Shown piece by piece: positions 1-9,989 of a DNA stretch of 64,000 nt (positions are counted from its first letter, which is position 1; each line of letters starts with the position of its first letter). The DNA comes from Bactericera cockerelli (Eukaryota; Arthropoda; Insecta; Hemiptera; Triozidae): contig CM044964.1 in assembly GCA_024516035.1 (NCBI GenBank), positions 14,269,597-14,333,596 of the forward strand, given 5' to 3'. Below the pieces are notes generated by a model. It ran no database searches and was not told the origin of the DNA. It was given only the letters and a program-made list of their open reading frames with translations. A program made the position numbers and the translations under genes.

Positions 1-577
1 TTTCCTGTCAACCAAGGGCTCGATGAGGCCTTTGTACTATGATTTATAAACAATAAAACCATATATTTTATATATAAAAAAAAATTTTTTTTATTTATTT
101 TATAATTTATAGATGTTCATTTGTGAAGTCCGAGTGTAAACCATCAGCAATCCATGCTTTGACCAGTCTCTTTAATCTTTGAATATTTTCCTCAGTCCTT
201 ATTTCCTCTGGTAGTATATTGTATAACTTTTTGCCTAAAAATATAAAATGTCTTTTGTAGAGTGATTTGTTTACACGGTCTGTGCGTACTTGTCCAGTCT
301 GTCTAGTTATTGTCCGAGTTATAGTCCAGTTAGTTGATAGTTTATGTGCTTGTAGAGCTGTTTTATAGATATATGTATTGGTTAATGTGGGAACGTCAGT
401 TAATTTGTATAGTTGAGTAGTCGGAAACAGTCGTGGTTTTTTCAAAATGATTCGAAGTAATATGTTTTGGGAACGTTTAAGTTTAGTAATAGTATTTTGG
501 TATGCGCCACCCCATGATGTTATGCAATATTGTATTATTGAATGAGCAAGAGCAAAATAAATAACACGAAGTTTTTT
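1..577 (-). pseudogene. 5'-truncated non-LTR retrotransposon (LINE), C-terminal end of reverse transcriptase ORF plus 3' UTR
   Basis: The minus strand is open from 577 to a stop at 107-109. It reads YFALAHSIIQYCITSWGG, then a basic stretch, then LPEEIRTEENIQRLKRLVK. This is the layout of the region after the catalytic core of Jockey/CR1-type reverse transcriptases: a small-residue/SxxxYxxxxWG block, then a thumb-like segment ending in LP.EIR...FKR.LK. The YxDD catalytic core is absent because the copy is 5'-truncated at about 577, where it meets a CT-rich 48 bp repeat. Bases 1-106 are an AT-rich 3' UTR running out of the window. The element would copy itself through target-primed reverse transcription; this copy is dead. 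The superfamily is inferred; the retrotransposon nature is fairly secure. Confidence 0.8.
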
Positions 578-765
578 TCATTCTTTTTTTTCTCTAAATC
601 TCCAATCTCTTCTCTCTGCAAATAGTCATTCTCTTTTCTCTCTAAATCTTCAATTTCTTCTCTCTGCAAATAGTCATCCTCTTTTCTCTCTAAATCTTCA
701 ATCTCTTCTCTCTGCAAATAGTCATTATTTTTCTCTCTAAATCTTCATCCTTTTTTCTCACACAA
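578..765. repeat. 48 bp CT-rich minisatellite, about 3-4 units
   Basis: The block CTCTGCAAATAGTCAT recurs at 48 bp spacing (about 616, 664 and 712), each followed by TCTCTCTAAATCTTCAAT. Because 48 is a multiple of three, the minus strand is open throughout and reads a 16-residue charged repeat (core QREEIEDLERKE). There is no start context or flanking exon, so the open frame is probably a by-product of the unit length. Confidence 0.8.
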
Positions 766-1207
766 CCTTTCATTCTTTTATCAGCATACATACCCTTTTT
801 TTCTCTTCTCTTTACATCTCTCCTCGTCTTTTCACACTCAAAATTACAACTTCTCCTTGTCTTCTTATAGTTCCACCGTCTTTCTCCCTTTATATCTCTG
901 TATCTCTCCCCTTCATCTCAGGTTTCCAGGAGCCCAACTGAAGGCCGACTTTGCATATACACGCATTATGTTTCCCCTAAGAGTAATCTCCGGGCAAACT
1001 TTCTTGCCTCTGCTTCAATACAAAGAGACCATCGGGGGCCAGTAAATCTCCCTGAGATATGCTGAATGTTGAAAACCCTTTTTTAACCTTTTCTCTCCTC
1101 TTCCAGCGTTCTTCCCCAATGTATGTATTTTTATATGAATATATATAGGTATATACTTATGTAATACCTAGGTACCTTTTCATGTTCTTTTTACAATATC
1201 TAGATTC
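766..1207. other. CT-rich unique sequence, no gene seen
   Basis: Pyrimidine-rich sequence followed by AT-rich sequence. Short open frames only, no splice-bounded coding and no recognisable repeat family. Confidence 0.4.
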
Positions 1208-1271
1208 AAGCTTTTGAAGTAGAGTTGATGTCTACTTCAAAAGCTTTTTTGAATGTCTTTTTCAAGACATT
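1208..1271. other. Two consecutive perfect hairpins
   Basis: Bases 1208-1223 (AAGCTTTTGAAGTAGA) are the exact reverse complement of 1231-1246, with a 7-base loop. Five bases on, AATGTCTT (1252-1259) pairs perfectly with AAGACATT (1264-1271) across a 4-base loop. A T-run separates them. Function unknown; the stems are too short for a typical pre-microRNA. Confidence 0.75.
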
Positions 1272-1544
1272 ATGTCGAGGCGGTTTGCTAGTGCTAAAGT
1301 GAAAAACAACATTAATCTATCTCTTTGTCGCCTTTCAATATCAAATAATTAATCGTACATTAAATGGATGAGACGTTATATCGTTAACTTTTTGTATTTT
1401 TTTAAAAGGAAAACTAATTAACGAGTAGGTATGTGTATGTTTGTTTTATTTTAACACAACTATAGCTGGTAGATCAGTATTATGTACGAAACACGAAACT
1501 CCCGAAAACCTCTTTTTTTTCAGTCACATGTTCCTACTCGTAAG
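1272..1544. other. AT-rich unique sequence
   Basis: No coding, RNA or repeat signature recognised. Confidence 0.4.
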
Positions 1545-1715
1545 GCCGACACTCATACAAGTAACAACTCATTTTTCCTCATAACTAACAACTCATTTTT
1601 CCTCACAAGATTCGAGTGGACCCTGGACATTCAAGTACAGAGGTGAATTTTATTTACTCAGCCGGGGATCGAACCAAGGTCACCAAGCCTCGTGCTCTAT
1701 TCCGCTAGAAGAAAA
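1545..1715 (-). mobile_element. tRNA-derived SINE, family D
   Basis: On the minus strand there is a tRNA-like B box (GGTTCGATCCCC), then a body with TCCAGGGTCCACTCGAATC and CTTGTGAGGAAAAATGAG. The same order of blocks occurs on the plus strand at 62955-63170. The sequence around AACTCATTTTTCCTCA is duplicated inside this copy. Pol III-transcribed SINEs depend on a LINE for movement; the partner is not identified. Confidence 0.65.
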
Positions 1716-1818
1716 CTAGTTTAACCTGAAGACCTTTTACAGCCTTTTATCCTCTCATCAAACACTAGAATTCTCTTGCATGTCCTCGGTCTTAACTACT
1801 GTCCCGGTAGCTCATCTG

Positions 1819-2035
1819 TCCCGGTAGCTCAGTGGTAATTCACACGACCTGTGAATCCAAAGACTCCAGAGGTCGTGGGTTCGAAACCTAGCTGGGACAT
1901 GACATGTTATACTCCCCATTGGGATTTTTACCACCTAATATTATATCTTGGGCTTACTGCTGGAATAATGGGACTTTTATAGTCCTAATCGGGCAGTATA
2001 AATAAGGCGATATTATTGTTATTATTATTATTACT
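1819..2035 (+). mobile_element. tRNA-derived SINE, family A (near full length)
   Basis: The head has an A box (TAGCTCAGTGG) and a B box (GGTTCGAAACC) in a tRNA-like arrangement, ending GCTGGGACATG. The body holds ACTGCTGGAATAATGGGAC and GGCAGTATAAATAAGG, then an (ATT)n tail. A 17-base head fragment (GTCCCGGTAGCTCATCT) sits just upstream. Related copies: 34805-34955, 39728-39916, and tails at 21960-22078 and 44335-44435. The cloverleaf is imperfect and it has a SINE body, so it is not called a tRNA gene. Confidence 0.8.
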
Positions 2036-2054
2036 GTGATATTGCCTTAACTAC

Positions 2055-2310
2055 GAGCTCACGAATAGTTCAATGGTTAAGCTCTCGCTTGCCATGCGGA
2101 AGGTCCCGGGTTCGAACCCCCGCGCCGACTAAAATTTGTATTCAAAGTTTGGTTACAGTTGTTTGAAGGGGTACCTTCCGGTGACCCAGCACATAAATGA
2201 GAAGTATTGTGTAACTTCTCTCCCGTCAGAGAGATGATATATATTATGGGCACTGGGCAGGCTACAACACAGACCACAAACGTCTACAGCAGCTCCTGTT
2301 TCATGGCTAC
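2055..2310 (+). mobile_element. tRNA-derived SINE, family C
   Basis: tRNA-like head with A-box-like AGTTCAATGGTTAAGC and B box GGTTCGAACCCC, then CCTTCCGGTGACCCAGCA and CAGCTCCTGTTTC. The same blocks in the same order occur at 39328-39620, which supports an interspersed family rather than a tRNA gene. Confidence 0.75.
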
Positions 2311-2745
2311 GAAATAAAAAAAAGACTGTGAAAGTATCTTTAAAAAAAGTATTATATATGGGGAGTGATTCCAAGTAATCTGTTACCTAATTACCTAGAA
2401 CAGGTAATTAGATAATGTTTTCCTCAATAATCCGCTCTTGTCATCTCAGGATTTCCAAGGAAATTTCTGTAGTATATCTCGAGAACTTGGAAGCACTCGT
2501 GATAAATATAAGATTTCAGTATTATGTAATGGGAGATATCTCCATGGCAACGGATAAAATTGGGTTCAACTAGTCAGTTTTCTTAGGAATCAGGACTCAA
2601 AGGTCAATTAAAGGTCGCTGCCATACTTGCGGAATCCCCCGGGAAGAATAGTTCAGGGAATTTGATCTTGAAATTTCTGTATGTCATGAAGCTCGTGAGA
2701 TCCAGGTTGCTTTTTCTTGAGGTTGGTGTTTGTTGTAGTATTTTG
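2311..2745. other. Unique flank of the SINE cluster, recurring downstream in corrupted form
   Basis: No gene seen. The stretch with GATAATGTTTTCCTCAATAA and CTCGAGAACTTGGAA reappears at about 3570-3710 with small changes, so this flank is part of a unit repeated in 2746-3990. Confidence 0.6.
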
Positions 2746-3990
2746 CTATGATTCTGCCACTGGTCGCTGCTTCACATCAAAGCACTACTCATTTTTCCTC
2801 ACGAGGTATGAGTGAACCCCGAACATCCAAGTACAGAGAAAAAATTCCTATCCCTCTCGGGATCGAACCAAGGTCACCATGCTCATGCCTATCGCTAGCA
2901 ACGAAACAGTATAACATGAAGATTTACAGCTTTTATCCTCTCATCAATCTAGAATTTCTTTATGGTCCTCGGTCTTAACTCTGTCGGTAGTCATCTAGTC
3001 CCGGTAGCTCTTAATTCAATCGCCTTGAATCCAAGACCTCCGAGGTCCGTGGTTCGAACCTGCTCGGACCTCATGTTATACCCATGGTTTTTACCTCTAA
3101 ATATTTACTCTGGGGTTACTCTGGTAATAGGTACCTCATGGTTAAATGGGTCCTCATCGGAGTTAATAGGTATATTATGTTATTATTATCTCATGATGTA
3201 AAGGTTTGCCTTAATAGACTCAGGAATAGTTACCTAATGGTTAAGTACCTCTGGTTAGTCCATGGGAATGGTCCCGGTATCAGGTAACCCCCGCCGAGTA
3301 AAATTTGTATTCATGTTTGGTTACCTCATGTATAGGTTTACCATGGGTAATAGGTGACCTCATGATAATAGGTTACCTATGGTAATATTTACCTCATGGT
3401 TAATAGGTTACTCATGGGTAATAGGTCTCATGGCTAAACAGACCATCATGAAAGTTACCAGCTAATAGTTCCTATTTATGGCTTACCTCATGAAATAGAA
3501 ATAAAGACTTGAAAGTATCATTTAAAAAGTTTACCTATATAAGGTACTAGGAATGATTACCATAGTAATCGTTACCTAATAGTTACCTAGAAAAGGTAAC
3601 TCAGATAATGTTTTCCTCAATAATGTCCTCTTGTCAGTTCAGGATTCCAGGAAAGTTCTCTGTAATATTATCTCGAGTAACTTGGAACACTCGATGATAA
3701 ATATAAGTTACCTATTAGTAATAGGTTACTCATGGGAATAGTTACCCATGGCAAGGTATAATAATTGGTTACCTAGTAGTAATAGTTACCTATGGGTAAT
3801 AGGTTACCTCATGGTCAATTTAAGGTACCTCATGATAATGGTATACCTCATGGAGTAATGGGTTACTCAGGGTAATATTACCTCATGGTAATAGTTCCTT
3901 TCATGTAATAGTACCTCATGAGTATAGGTTACCTCATGTATATCTACCTCAGGTAATGGTTACTCTGTTTAATTGTTGACCTCATGGTAA
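2746..3990. repeat. Second copy of the 1.5-2.6 kb segment, interleaved with fragments of a 19-20 bp repeat
   Basis: Collinear landmarks of 1545-2640 recur in order: GGGATCGAACCAAGGTCACC, CTTTTATCCTCTCATCAA, the family A head, the family C head, CCGCCGAGTAAAATTTGTAT, then the GATAATGTTTTCCTCAATAA flank. Between and within them lie pieces of GGTTACCTCATGGTAATAG. Many short deletions accompany the insertions. This is either a rearranged duplication or a consensus error that mixed two sequences. Confidence 0.75.
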
Positions 3991-4364
3991 TAGGTTGCCC
4001 ATGGTCTGCTTCTCAATCAAAGCAGCTACCCATTTATTGTTCCTCAGAGTATGAGTGAACCCAGAAATCAAGTTACAGAGAAGTAAAAATTTATCCCTCT
4101 GGGTATCGAACCTCAGGTCACCCATGGTAATGCCTCTGGTAATTAACCCACAGGACATATACTTATGGAATGTTTCATGCAGTATAACCCATGGATCGTC
4201 CATGGACTTTGGCTATTAGAAGTTCTCAAGGTCTATAGACCCTAGAAATCGGTCAGCTATGCCAGGCTGGTTAGGTCTTATGTTTAGTTCGGGCCTTGTA
4301 ATACGCAGGGTAAAGTCCCCATCGGCCCAGGTAATAGGTCCGTGGCTCAGTTATGTTCCTCGGT
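3991..4364. repeat. Third, more corrupted partial copy of the same segment
   Basis: GCTTCTCAATCAAAGCAGC, AGTATGAGTGAACCC and GTATCGAACCTCAGGTCACC match the start of the second copy, again broken by CCCATGGTAAT-type insertions. Similarity then fades. Confidence 0.6.
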
Positions 4365-4515
4365 TAAACCTCATGGGTAATAGGTTACCTCATGGTAATA
4401 GGTTACCTCATGGTTAATAGGTTACCTCATGGGTAATAGGTTACCTCATGGGTAATAGGTTACCTCATGGTAATAGGTTACCTCATGGTTAATAGGTTAC
4501 CTCATGGGTAATAAT
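4365..4515. repeat. Clean tandem array of a 19-20 bp unit
   Basis: About seven units of GGTTACCTCATGGGTAATA or its one-base-shorter form, uninterrupted. The variation is mainly GGTAATAG versus GGGTAATAG versus GGTTAATAG. Fragments of this unit are scattered through 2746-4364. Confidence 0.9.
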
Positions 4516-5230
4516 AGGTTGTGGCTCTCTTCATCTAATCTTAACAATTCTGCCAACCACCCCACTAATTTAGTTCTATTTGTTGCTGCTATAGCTGTCT
4601 CATTGAACAGAGATTAATTAGCGATAATTCATATTTTTTTATTTACTTCTTATACATCGCTAAATAATTCACCTATAATATTATATAAAAAAAAACAAAA
4701 AACTAAAAAAGTGTGATGTGTTTAACGTAAATTACAATATTCCCAACACCAAATTCCACCTTGTCTTCTTACATTCAAAGATAAACCGCTTCTCAAAATG
4801 TCAAATTCTGAACATGCGAATCCTTATTGCCCAAACACGAGATATTAACTATTTCATAAAAAAATGGACAAAAAATATTCCTTGGACCAGCGAATCTATA
4901 TTATCTATAGGTCATCATATCATCATTAAAATGATTAGCTATTATGCAATAAAATATTATAGTATAATATATGTAATATTCAAATAATTATGTAAATTAT
5001 ATAATAACACATAGTAGGGTTTATAAAATACATGTTGCTCAATTCGAGGTCCACAGCAAATTCTAATATTTCACATATAGCAACTTCAAAAGTGAGGCAT
5101 GTTCAAAGAGGATTGACCGTAATGCCTGTTCGAAGAACGGATTCAATCATTTAATATCGCATATAAGTTATCATATTTCTGTTTATTCCAATCGTGGTAT
5201 GAAGGTATTATACGATTAGCTACTCATCAA
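4516..5230. other. AT-rich sequence, no gene seen
   Basis: An 89-codon open frame at 4718-4987 has no recognisable domain, splice context or codon bias. I do not call it a gene. Confidence 0.4.
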
Positions 5231-5305
5231 ACTCGTCTTTTTAAACATTTGTCATACTAGGGACTCAAACCACCGACCTCCAGGTTATATCGATCTGAGC
5301 TCATA
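5231..5305 (-). mobile_element. tRNA-derived SINE, family E (fragment)
   Basis: Carries ACCACCGACCTCCAGGTTA, the reverse complement of the family E B-box region, but lacks part of the head. Confidence 0.6.
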
Positions 5306-5609
5306 ATAATATTTTTTTTAGAAGTATTTTTATTATTTTTAATGTACACATGTATACCTAGGACCTACCTACTTAGTATATTTTTCAATATTCTCGTACT
5401 TAGGTATTTATAAATGAATGTAATGGTCTTATGGTTTACTCTCTCGCTCATGTATTAGCGTTTATGTCTGAACATTACCATTGGACATGGTGAATCCATT
5501 AGGGCAGATTGAGTTTGACTCTGGTGGGTCCGGTCAGTGGCGTCAGACGCGGCCGTAGATGCAGCTGCAAAACCCGTGCACAGGGGAATAGTTTGTGTTA
5601 ATTACTTTT

Positions 5610-5718
5610 GTGATGTAACAATTATTCTCGCACTACTCAATTTTTACTGAACTTGGGAATCGAACCACCGACCTCCAGGTTACACGCCCGCCGCCTTATC
5701 GATCAAGCTACTGAGGTG
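5610..5718 (-). mobile_element. tRNA-derived SINE, family E
   Basis: Read on the minus strand, the head (CTCAGTAGCTTGATCGATAA) is followed by GGAGGTCGGTGGTTCGATTC (B box) and a body containing CAATTTTTACTG-like sequence in reverse. Copies recur at 5880, 19211, 27700, 50735 and 52485. Confidence 0.7.
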
Positions 5719-5879
5719 GGTTTACTGAGATTTAGTAAGGGAATGTATCGAGAGGATCTGATTGGCTGCGGGACCAAACAGAGATTATAGTCGGTACCAA
5801 GGTGAACCAATTTCTTAACCTTGGATTTGAGGGCGAATGACATTCATTTTTGTGAAACCACTTGTCTCTTTTGCCGAAA

Positions 5880-5998
5880 AACACAGTACCTGATTATTAT
5901 AAGTCACAATTACTCAGACTCGCCTTGCTACACTAGGGACTCGAACCACGGGCCTCCAGATCTCGAGTCCGCCGCCTTGTCAAGCTACTGGAGTCGGT
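5880..5998 (-). mobile_element. tRNA-derived SINE, family E
   Basis: Third family E copy within 800 bp, with ACTCGAACCACGGGCCTCCA and TCAAGCTACTGGAGTCGGTT. Three same-strand copies this close may reflect local duplication. Confidence 0.7.
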
Positions 5999-6059
5999 TT
6001 GAAAGGTGATGTTGATGGAGGCACATAAAACAAGATTCCGAGCCTACACAATAACTCGA

Positions 6060-6330
6060 AACGAATTACATCCAAGGTAATAATGCGTTTTAATGTCCAA
6101 TAATTTCATCGTCCCGTTAAATGCCTCTAGCTCATAGCATAACGTTGTGACAAACGCTGTAATTTCCAAGAAAATTATTTTTCATTAATGTGGTATTCAC
6201 TTGAAATCTTAATGGGTTCAAATGTAATTTGCATCCAGCCGATGAGGTTTTAAGTGCCCTCTGCCGCAGGCAGTAATTATTGGCTGCCGGCTCCTGGCTA
6301 CTGATGCTTAATGACTAGACCTGACACCAG
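6060..6330. promoter_or_regulatory. Candidate conserved non-coding or enhancer-like element
   Basis: Repeat-free and non-coding, with dense homeodomain/POU-like words: AATTTGCAT, CATTAATG, TTAATGGG, GTAATTATTG. A GC-rich block with CTGCCGCAGGCAG and GGCTGCCGGCTCCTGGC is followed by TGCTTAATGA. It contrasts with the surrounding decayed repeats. Conservation cannot be tested here; this is inference from composition. Confidence 0.3.
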
Positions 6331-7030
6331 GCCTTGCTACGAGTAGCAATGTCGTAAGGATCAACTATCTATCTTAACATACTGGGGATGTGGGATTGTG
6401 GAATATTAATTTATTCTAAACAGACATTAAAATCATCATAATATATAAAGAATTGAATAAGGGTACTCAGAGAGAGACAAAGATTTATTGTCAAACGAAG
6501 CTGCCCACATATTTGAAGGTTGCAAAAATACACAACATTATTAATCAGTACTTGAGTATATCTTCTTTTACACACATATTCTTTTTCTTTCTTTAGGTAA
6601 TTAGTTTTCCATTTTTTTCTTCATTTAGTTAAAATAGATGTGAAAATACTATTTTAACACTTTCGCAAATGATAGTTTGTGGTAGTATTTTTAGTGTACT
6701 AGTTGACCCACAGAGCTCGTCAGTTAGTACTCATCGATTTTTCAAACTATTGCTACTTTTTGCGTATCCCTAACAGCGGGCCTGATTGTTTTCTGCATAA
6801 TTCCATAATTTCGCGTATCAAGAACTCATGACGTTTCCAAGACTCATCTCATATTTATGAAGACTTTAAACGTACATAACTCAGCTTGTGAATATTTCAG
6901 TTGGCAGCGTTAATATTTTTGACAATATTTGTCATCGTTTCTGAGTGTGGTTGAAGTATTTTAGCGCTACGCTTGAAGATTGATTTACCCAGCGCAGCGC
7001 GGGGTTTCAAGCGTTTCACTTATGATCTTG
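6331..7030. other. Unique AT-rich sequence, no gene seen
   Basis: No splice-bounded coding, RNA gene or known repeat recognised. Confidence 0.4.
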
Positions 7031-7530
7031 GATTTATCTCCCTCTCCCACCTTACTTTCTCTCCCTCTTTATACTATCTACTTTATCTCCCCTCCCACCT
7101 TACTTTCTCTCTCTCTTTACCCTATTCTACTTTATCTCTCTCTCCCACCTTACTTACTATCCCTCTTTACTCAATTCTACTTTATCTCCCTCTCCCACCT
7201 TACTTTCTCTCCCTCTTTACTCAATTCTACTTTATCTCCCTCTCCCACCTTACTTTCTCTCTCTCTTTACCCTATTCTACTTTATCTCTCTCTCCCACCT
7301 TACTTACTATCCCTCTTTACTCAATTCTACTTTATCTCCCTCTCCCACCTTACTTTCTCTCCCTCTTTACCTATTCTACTTTATCTCCCTCTCCCACCTT
7401 ACTTTCTCTCCCTCTTTACCCTATTCTACTTTATCTCCCTCTCCCACCTTACTTTCTCTCTCTCTTTACCCTATTCTACTTTATCTCCCTCTCCCACCTT
7501 ACTTTCTCTCCCTCTTTATACTACTACACT
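7031..7530. repeat. 50 bp pyrimidine-rich minisatellite, about 10 units
   Basis: CTCCCACCTTACTTTCTCTC recurs every 50 bp (CTTAC at 7051, 7099, 7149, 7199, 7249, 7299, 7349, 7398, 7448, 7498). Subtypes differ at CTTACTAT/CTTTCTCT and TCAATTC/CCTATTC and partly alternate, implying multi-unit duplication. Several frames are open only because one strand is pyrimidine-only. Confidence 0.95.
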
Positions 7531-8230
7531 CTCTCCTTTTCTTTCGTCTTTCGCGTACCTTCCACCGCTTTTTTTCTCGCTTTTCTATTCTATTTTTTTT
7601 TTATATTTCCCTCTTTTCTAATTCTTTTCCCATTATAGTTTCTACTTCTTCTCTCTCCCCCCACCCCTTTTATCCTATTTTAACCTCTCCATCTCTTTCG
7701 TTTTTCTCGTGTCTTTCATCTGTTTTTATATCTTTGTCAGTTCGATTTCCCTCCTTTTTCCACCTTAGTTTCTCTCCCGCTTTATGTTTCTTTTTATATC
7801 CTCATCTCTGCCTTTCTCCCTCTTTCTCTCTTTATTTCCACTTCATTTTATTTGTTCCCATCCTCTTCTTTCTCGTTATTATGTCTTTCTTTCTCTTTCT
7901 CTGTCTTTCTATTTTCGTTTGATCTTTTCTTACCTATTTTCTCGTTATTTCCCTTTCTTTTTCCTCAATCTATCCTCCTTCTCTCTTTCTTACTCACTCT
8001 CCTTACCTCCCTTTATCCATTTATATTCGACTATCGAGGTTTCTTTTCACATTACTTCCTCATTTCGCTTTTTCTCTCAATTTTTTTCCTCTTTCTCCTA
8101 ATCAAACTATTTATTATTTTTGTTATTAGTTTTTTTTTCTCTCAATTTCTCTCCTATTGAAATTATTTTTATTTTTGTTGTTTTTGTAGTGGCGTTGTTT
8201 GTTTGTTGTTGTTGTTTTTTTTTTCTTCTT
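7531..8230. repeat. CT/T-rich low-complexity tract
   Basis: Irregular TTTCTCTCTC-type sequence ending in a GTT/GTTT-rich run and a T-tract. Apparent open frames are Ser/Leu/Phe-only and are artefacts. Confidence 0.85.
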
Positions 8231-8454
8231 CTTCAAATCCACGGATACTCCACAGCACAACATTCCAACTCCGTGCATACATAACACATGTTTACTAATG
8301 ATCTAAACTGCACCAACACTGAAAACACACAAATTGATTAATTACCTCGGGCTTGGCAATTGCTCCACAAATCCATTATCACGTACGCGTCAATTGTTGA
8401 CCCAGATCCATCCGACCTACCCTAGTTTTCACTGCGAGAGAATGCTGGACCAAT

Positions 8455-8525
8455 ATTAATGGATCGATAGTAATACTATGCATAGGTATCGAAAAATCGA
8501 TAGCTTACCAATCGATTTTCAGCTC
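8455..8525. promoter_or_regulatory. Cluster of ATCGAT/CGATA motifs
   Basis: GGATCGATAG, GGTATCGAAAAATCGATAG and CCAATCGATTT lie within 70 bp. In flies, CGATA clusters bind DREF/BEAF-type factors at promoters and boundaries. No adjacent gene start is visible, so function is speculative. Confidence 0.25.
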
Positions 8526-8569
8526 CATTAAATTTCTTCTAAAATATGAGGGATTTTTTTATAAGTATA

Positions 8570-8720
8570 AGCAGTGCTTTATTTAGACTGTCAGCGCAAG
8601 ACAGGTAGTCCCATTATGCCAACAGTTTAATAACCCCGCCTTTTAGTTAGGACATAGGCTTTCTTTTTTTATGGCAGGACTCTCACTGGAGTGAGCTCTT
8701 TCACCCAACCATTATTATTG
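8570..8720 (+). mobile_element. LINE-tail family fragment
   Basis: GCTTTATTTAGACTGTCAGC and AATAACCCCGCCTTTTAGTT match the family seen at 18765-18960 and 17995-18070. Confidence 0.55.
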
Positions 8721-9055
8721 TACAAGTATATTATTATTATTCAACACTTTATTAGATATAAATGGACGAGTTCAGCAAAGATATAGTAGGTAAAGGGATT
8801 TTGAGTAGTTGTGACATCAATAATTTGATGAACACAAATATGGCAACTTTATTATTATTATTCAACACTTTATTAGATATAAATGGACACATGTACAATA
8901 CAAATAATTATTTTAACAATGAAGAAAAATGGAATACAATGACAATGAAAAAGAATAGAAAAATATATAGAAACAACATATGTCCTAACTAAAGGGCGGG
9001 GTTATTGCCTATGGCAATCTTTTCCACCCAACCCAAGTATAGATGAGTGGGGCGA
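8721..9055 (-). mobile_element. LINE 3' end with (AAT)n tail, tail duplicated
   Basis: On the minus strand GATTGCCATAGGCAATAACC is followed by CCCGCCCTTTA, a spacer, then CTAATAAAGTGTTGAATAAT. The tail block (8731-8765) is repeated at about 8851-8886, 120 bp apart, so one tail sits inside another. Related ends: 18765, 22725, 31205 and 46525. Confidence 0.6.
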
Positions 9056-9414
9056 GACAAGGTCAAATGTTAAGGGGCCCTTGGTGTGGGTTTTTTATTT
9101 TTGCCTTCTCAATATCGTCCTGACCTTTGCCAGTATGCCAATAAACTGTCTTGTTGCCTGAATAAATATGACATCTAAATTGGAAAATTTCGAGTTTTTA
9201 AGAAACAAGATGAATATTTCCCATCGATGGTTTGGAAATCGATTTGTTCAAATGAAGAAAATTTGTAATTTGTATAAGTGGGTCGAGGGTAACACCGACC
9301 TTTGACATTATCAATCATGCATATTACTGCACATTATAATATGAGATAATAAAGTACCTACATAGGTGTTTTATCTACTTCTTTGAAAGAATAATAATAA
9401 GACTCTTAAGTGGA

Positions 9415-9595
9415 AGGTAACGACCAGGCGTGGTTTATGCTCAAAGCATTTTCTACCAACTAACCCTCAGAGTCTTATTATTATGTGGTCACAAAATCAG
9501 AGTCTTATTAATATGTGTGATCACAAACTCAAATTAATGAGGAAAAATTCATGCACTGAGTGGGATCCGAACCAACGGATCCCTACGCTACCTGG
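9415..9595 (-). mobile_element. tRNA-derived SINE, family B
   Basis: On the minus strand AGCGTAGGGATCCGTTGGTT leads to GGATCCCACTCAGTGCATG, then TCATTAATTTGAGTTTGTGA and a CTTCCACTTAAGAGTCTTAT end. This copy has a short internal duplication of CAGAGTCTTATTA. Confidence 0.8.
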
Positions 9596-9654
9596 ATTAC
9601 CAGACTTCTTTGAAAGATTCTATGTATATGTGCATGCAGCATGTGTACATTTCA

Positions 9655-9735
9655 ACTTCCGATACTTTTTTACTCTGCCGCGCTGTCTCTTTGTATAGTT
9701 TGTTCTTCACACCCCGGCCGAGGTGTTCAATGTAG
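9655..9735 (-). repeat. Repeat end with CACCTCGGCCGAGGTG-like palindrome
   Basis: ACTCTGCCGCGCTGTCTCTT and CACCCCGGCCGAGGTG (9709-9724, one mismatch from palindrome) match, inverted, the sequence at 61895-61990. Confidence 0.6.
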
Positions 9736-9765
9736 AAAAACGCATTTTAACATCACTCAATCAAC

Positions 9766-9975
9766 GTGCATTGGTAGTCAAGTGGTTAAGGCGATAGTAT
9801 TGTAAGCTAGGTAGCGTAGAGATCCGTTGGTTCGAATCCCACCTAGTGCACGAATTTTTCCTCATTAATTTGAGATTGTGACCACATAATAACAAGACTC
9901 TTAGGGTTAGGTGGTAGAAAATGCTTTGAGCATTAACCTCGCCTGGTGGTTACCTTCCACTTAAGAGTATTATTA
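9766..9975 (+). mobile_element. tRNA-derived SINE, family B
   Basis: Head TGGTAGTCAAGTGGTTAAG (A box), AGATCCGTTGGTTCGAATCC (B box) and CACCTAGTGCA, then the shared body TGACCACATAATAACAAGAC and CTCGCCTGGTGGTTACCTTC with an ATTATT tail. It faces the minus-strand copy at 9415-9595. Confidence 0.85.
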
Positions 9976-9989
9976 TAATCCATAGAGTC

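Noticed and set aside
1819..1900. Functional tRNA genes at this and other tRNA-like heads
   Set aside because: None gives a complete cloverleaf with acceptor stem and clear anticodon arm, and most carry a shared SINE body.
4718..4987. 89-codon AT-rich open frame
   Set aside because: No domain, splice or initiation support; composition matches intergenic AT-rich DNA.
6973..8160. Long overlapping open frames (up to 221 codons) rich in Leu, Ser, Phe and Pro
   Set aside because: Produced by a pyrimidine-only strand and a 50 bp minisatellite. No start context, splice sites or codon bias.
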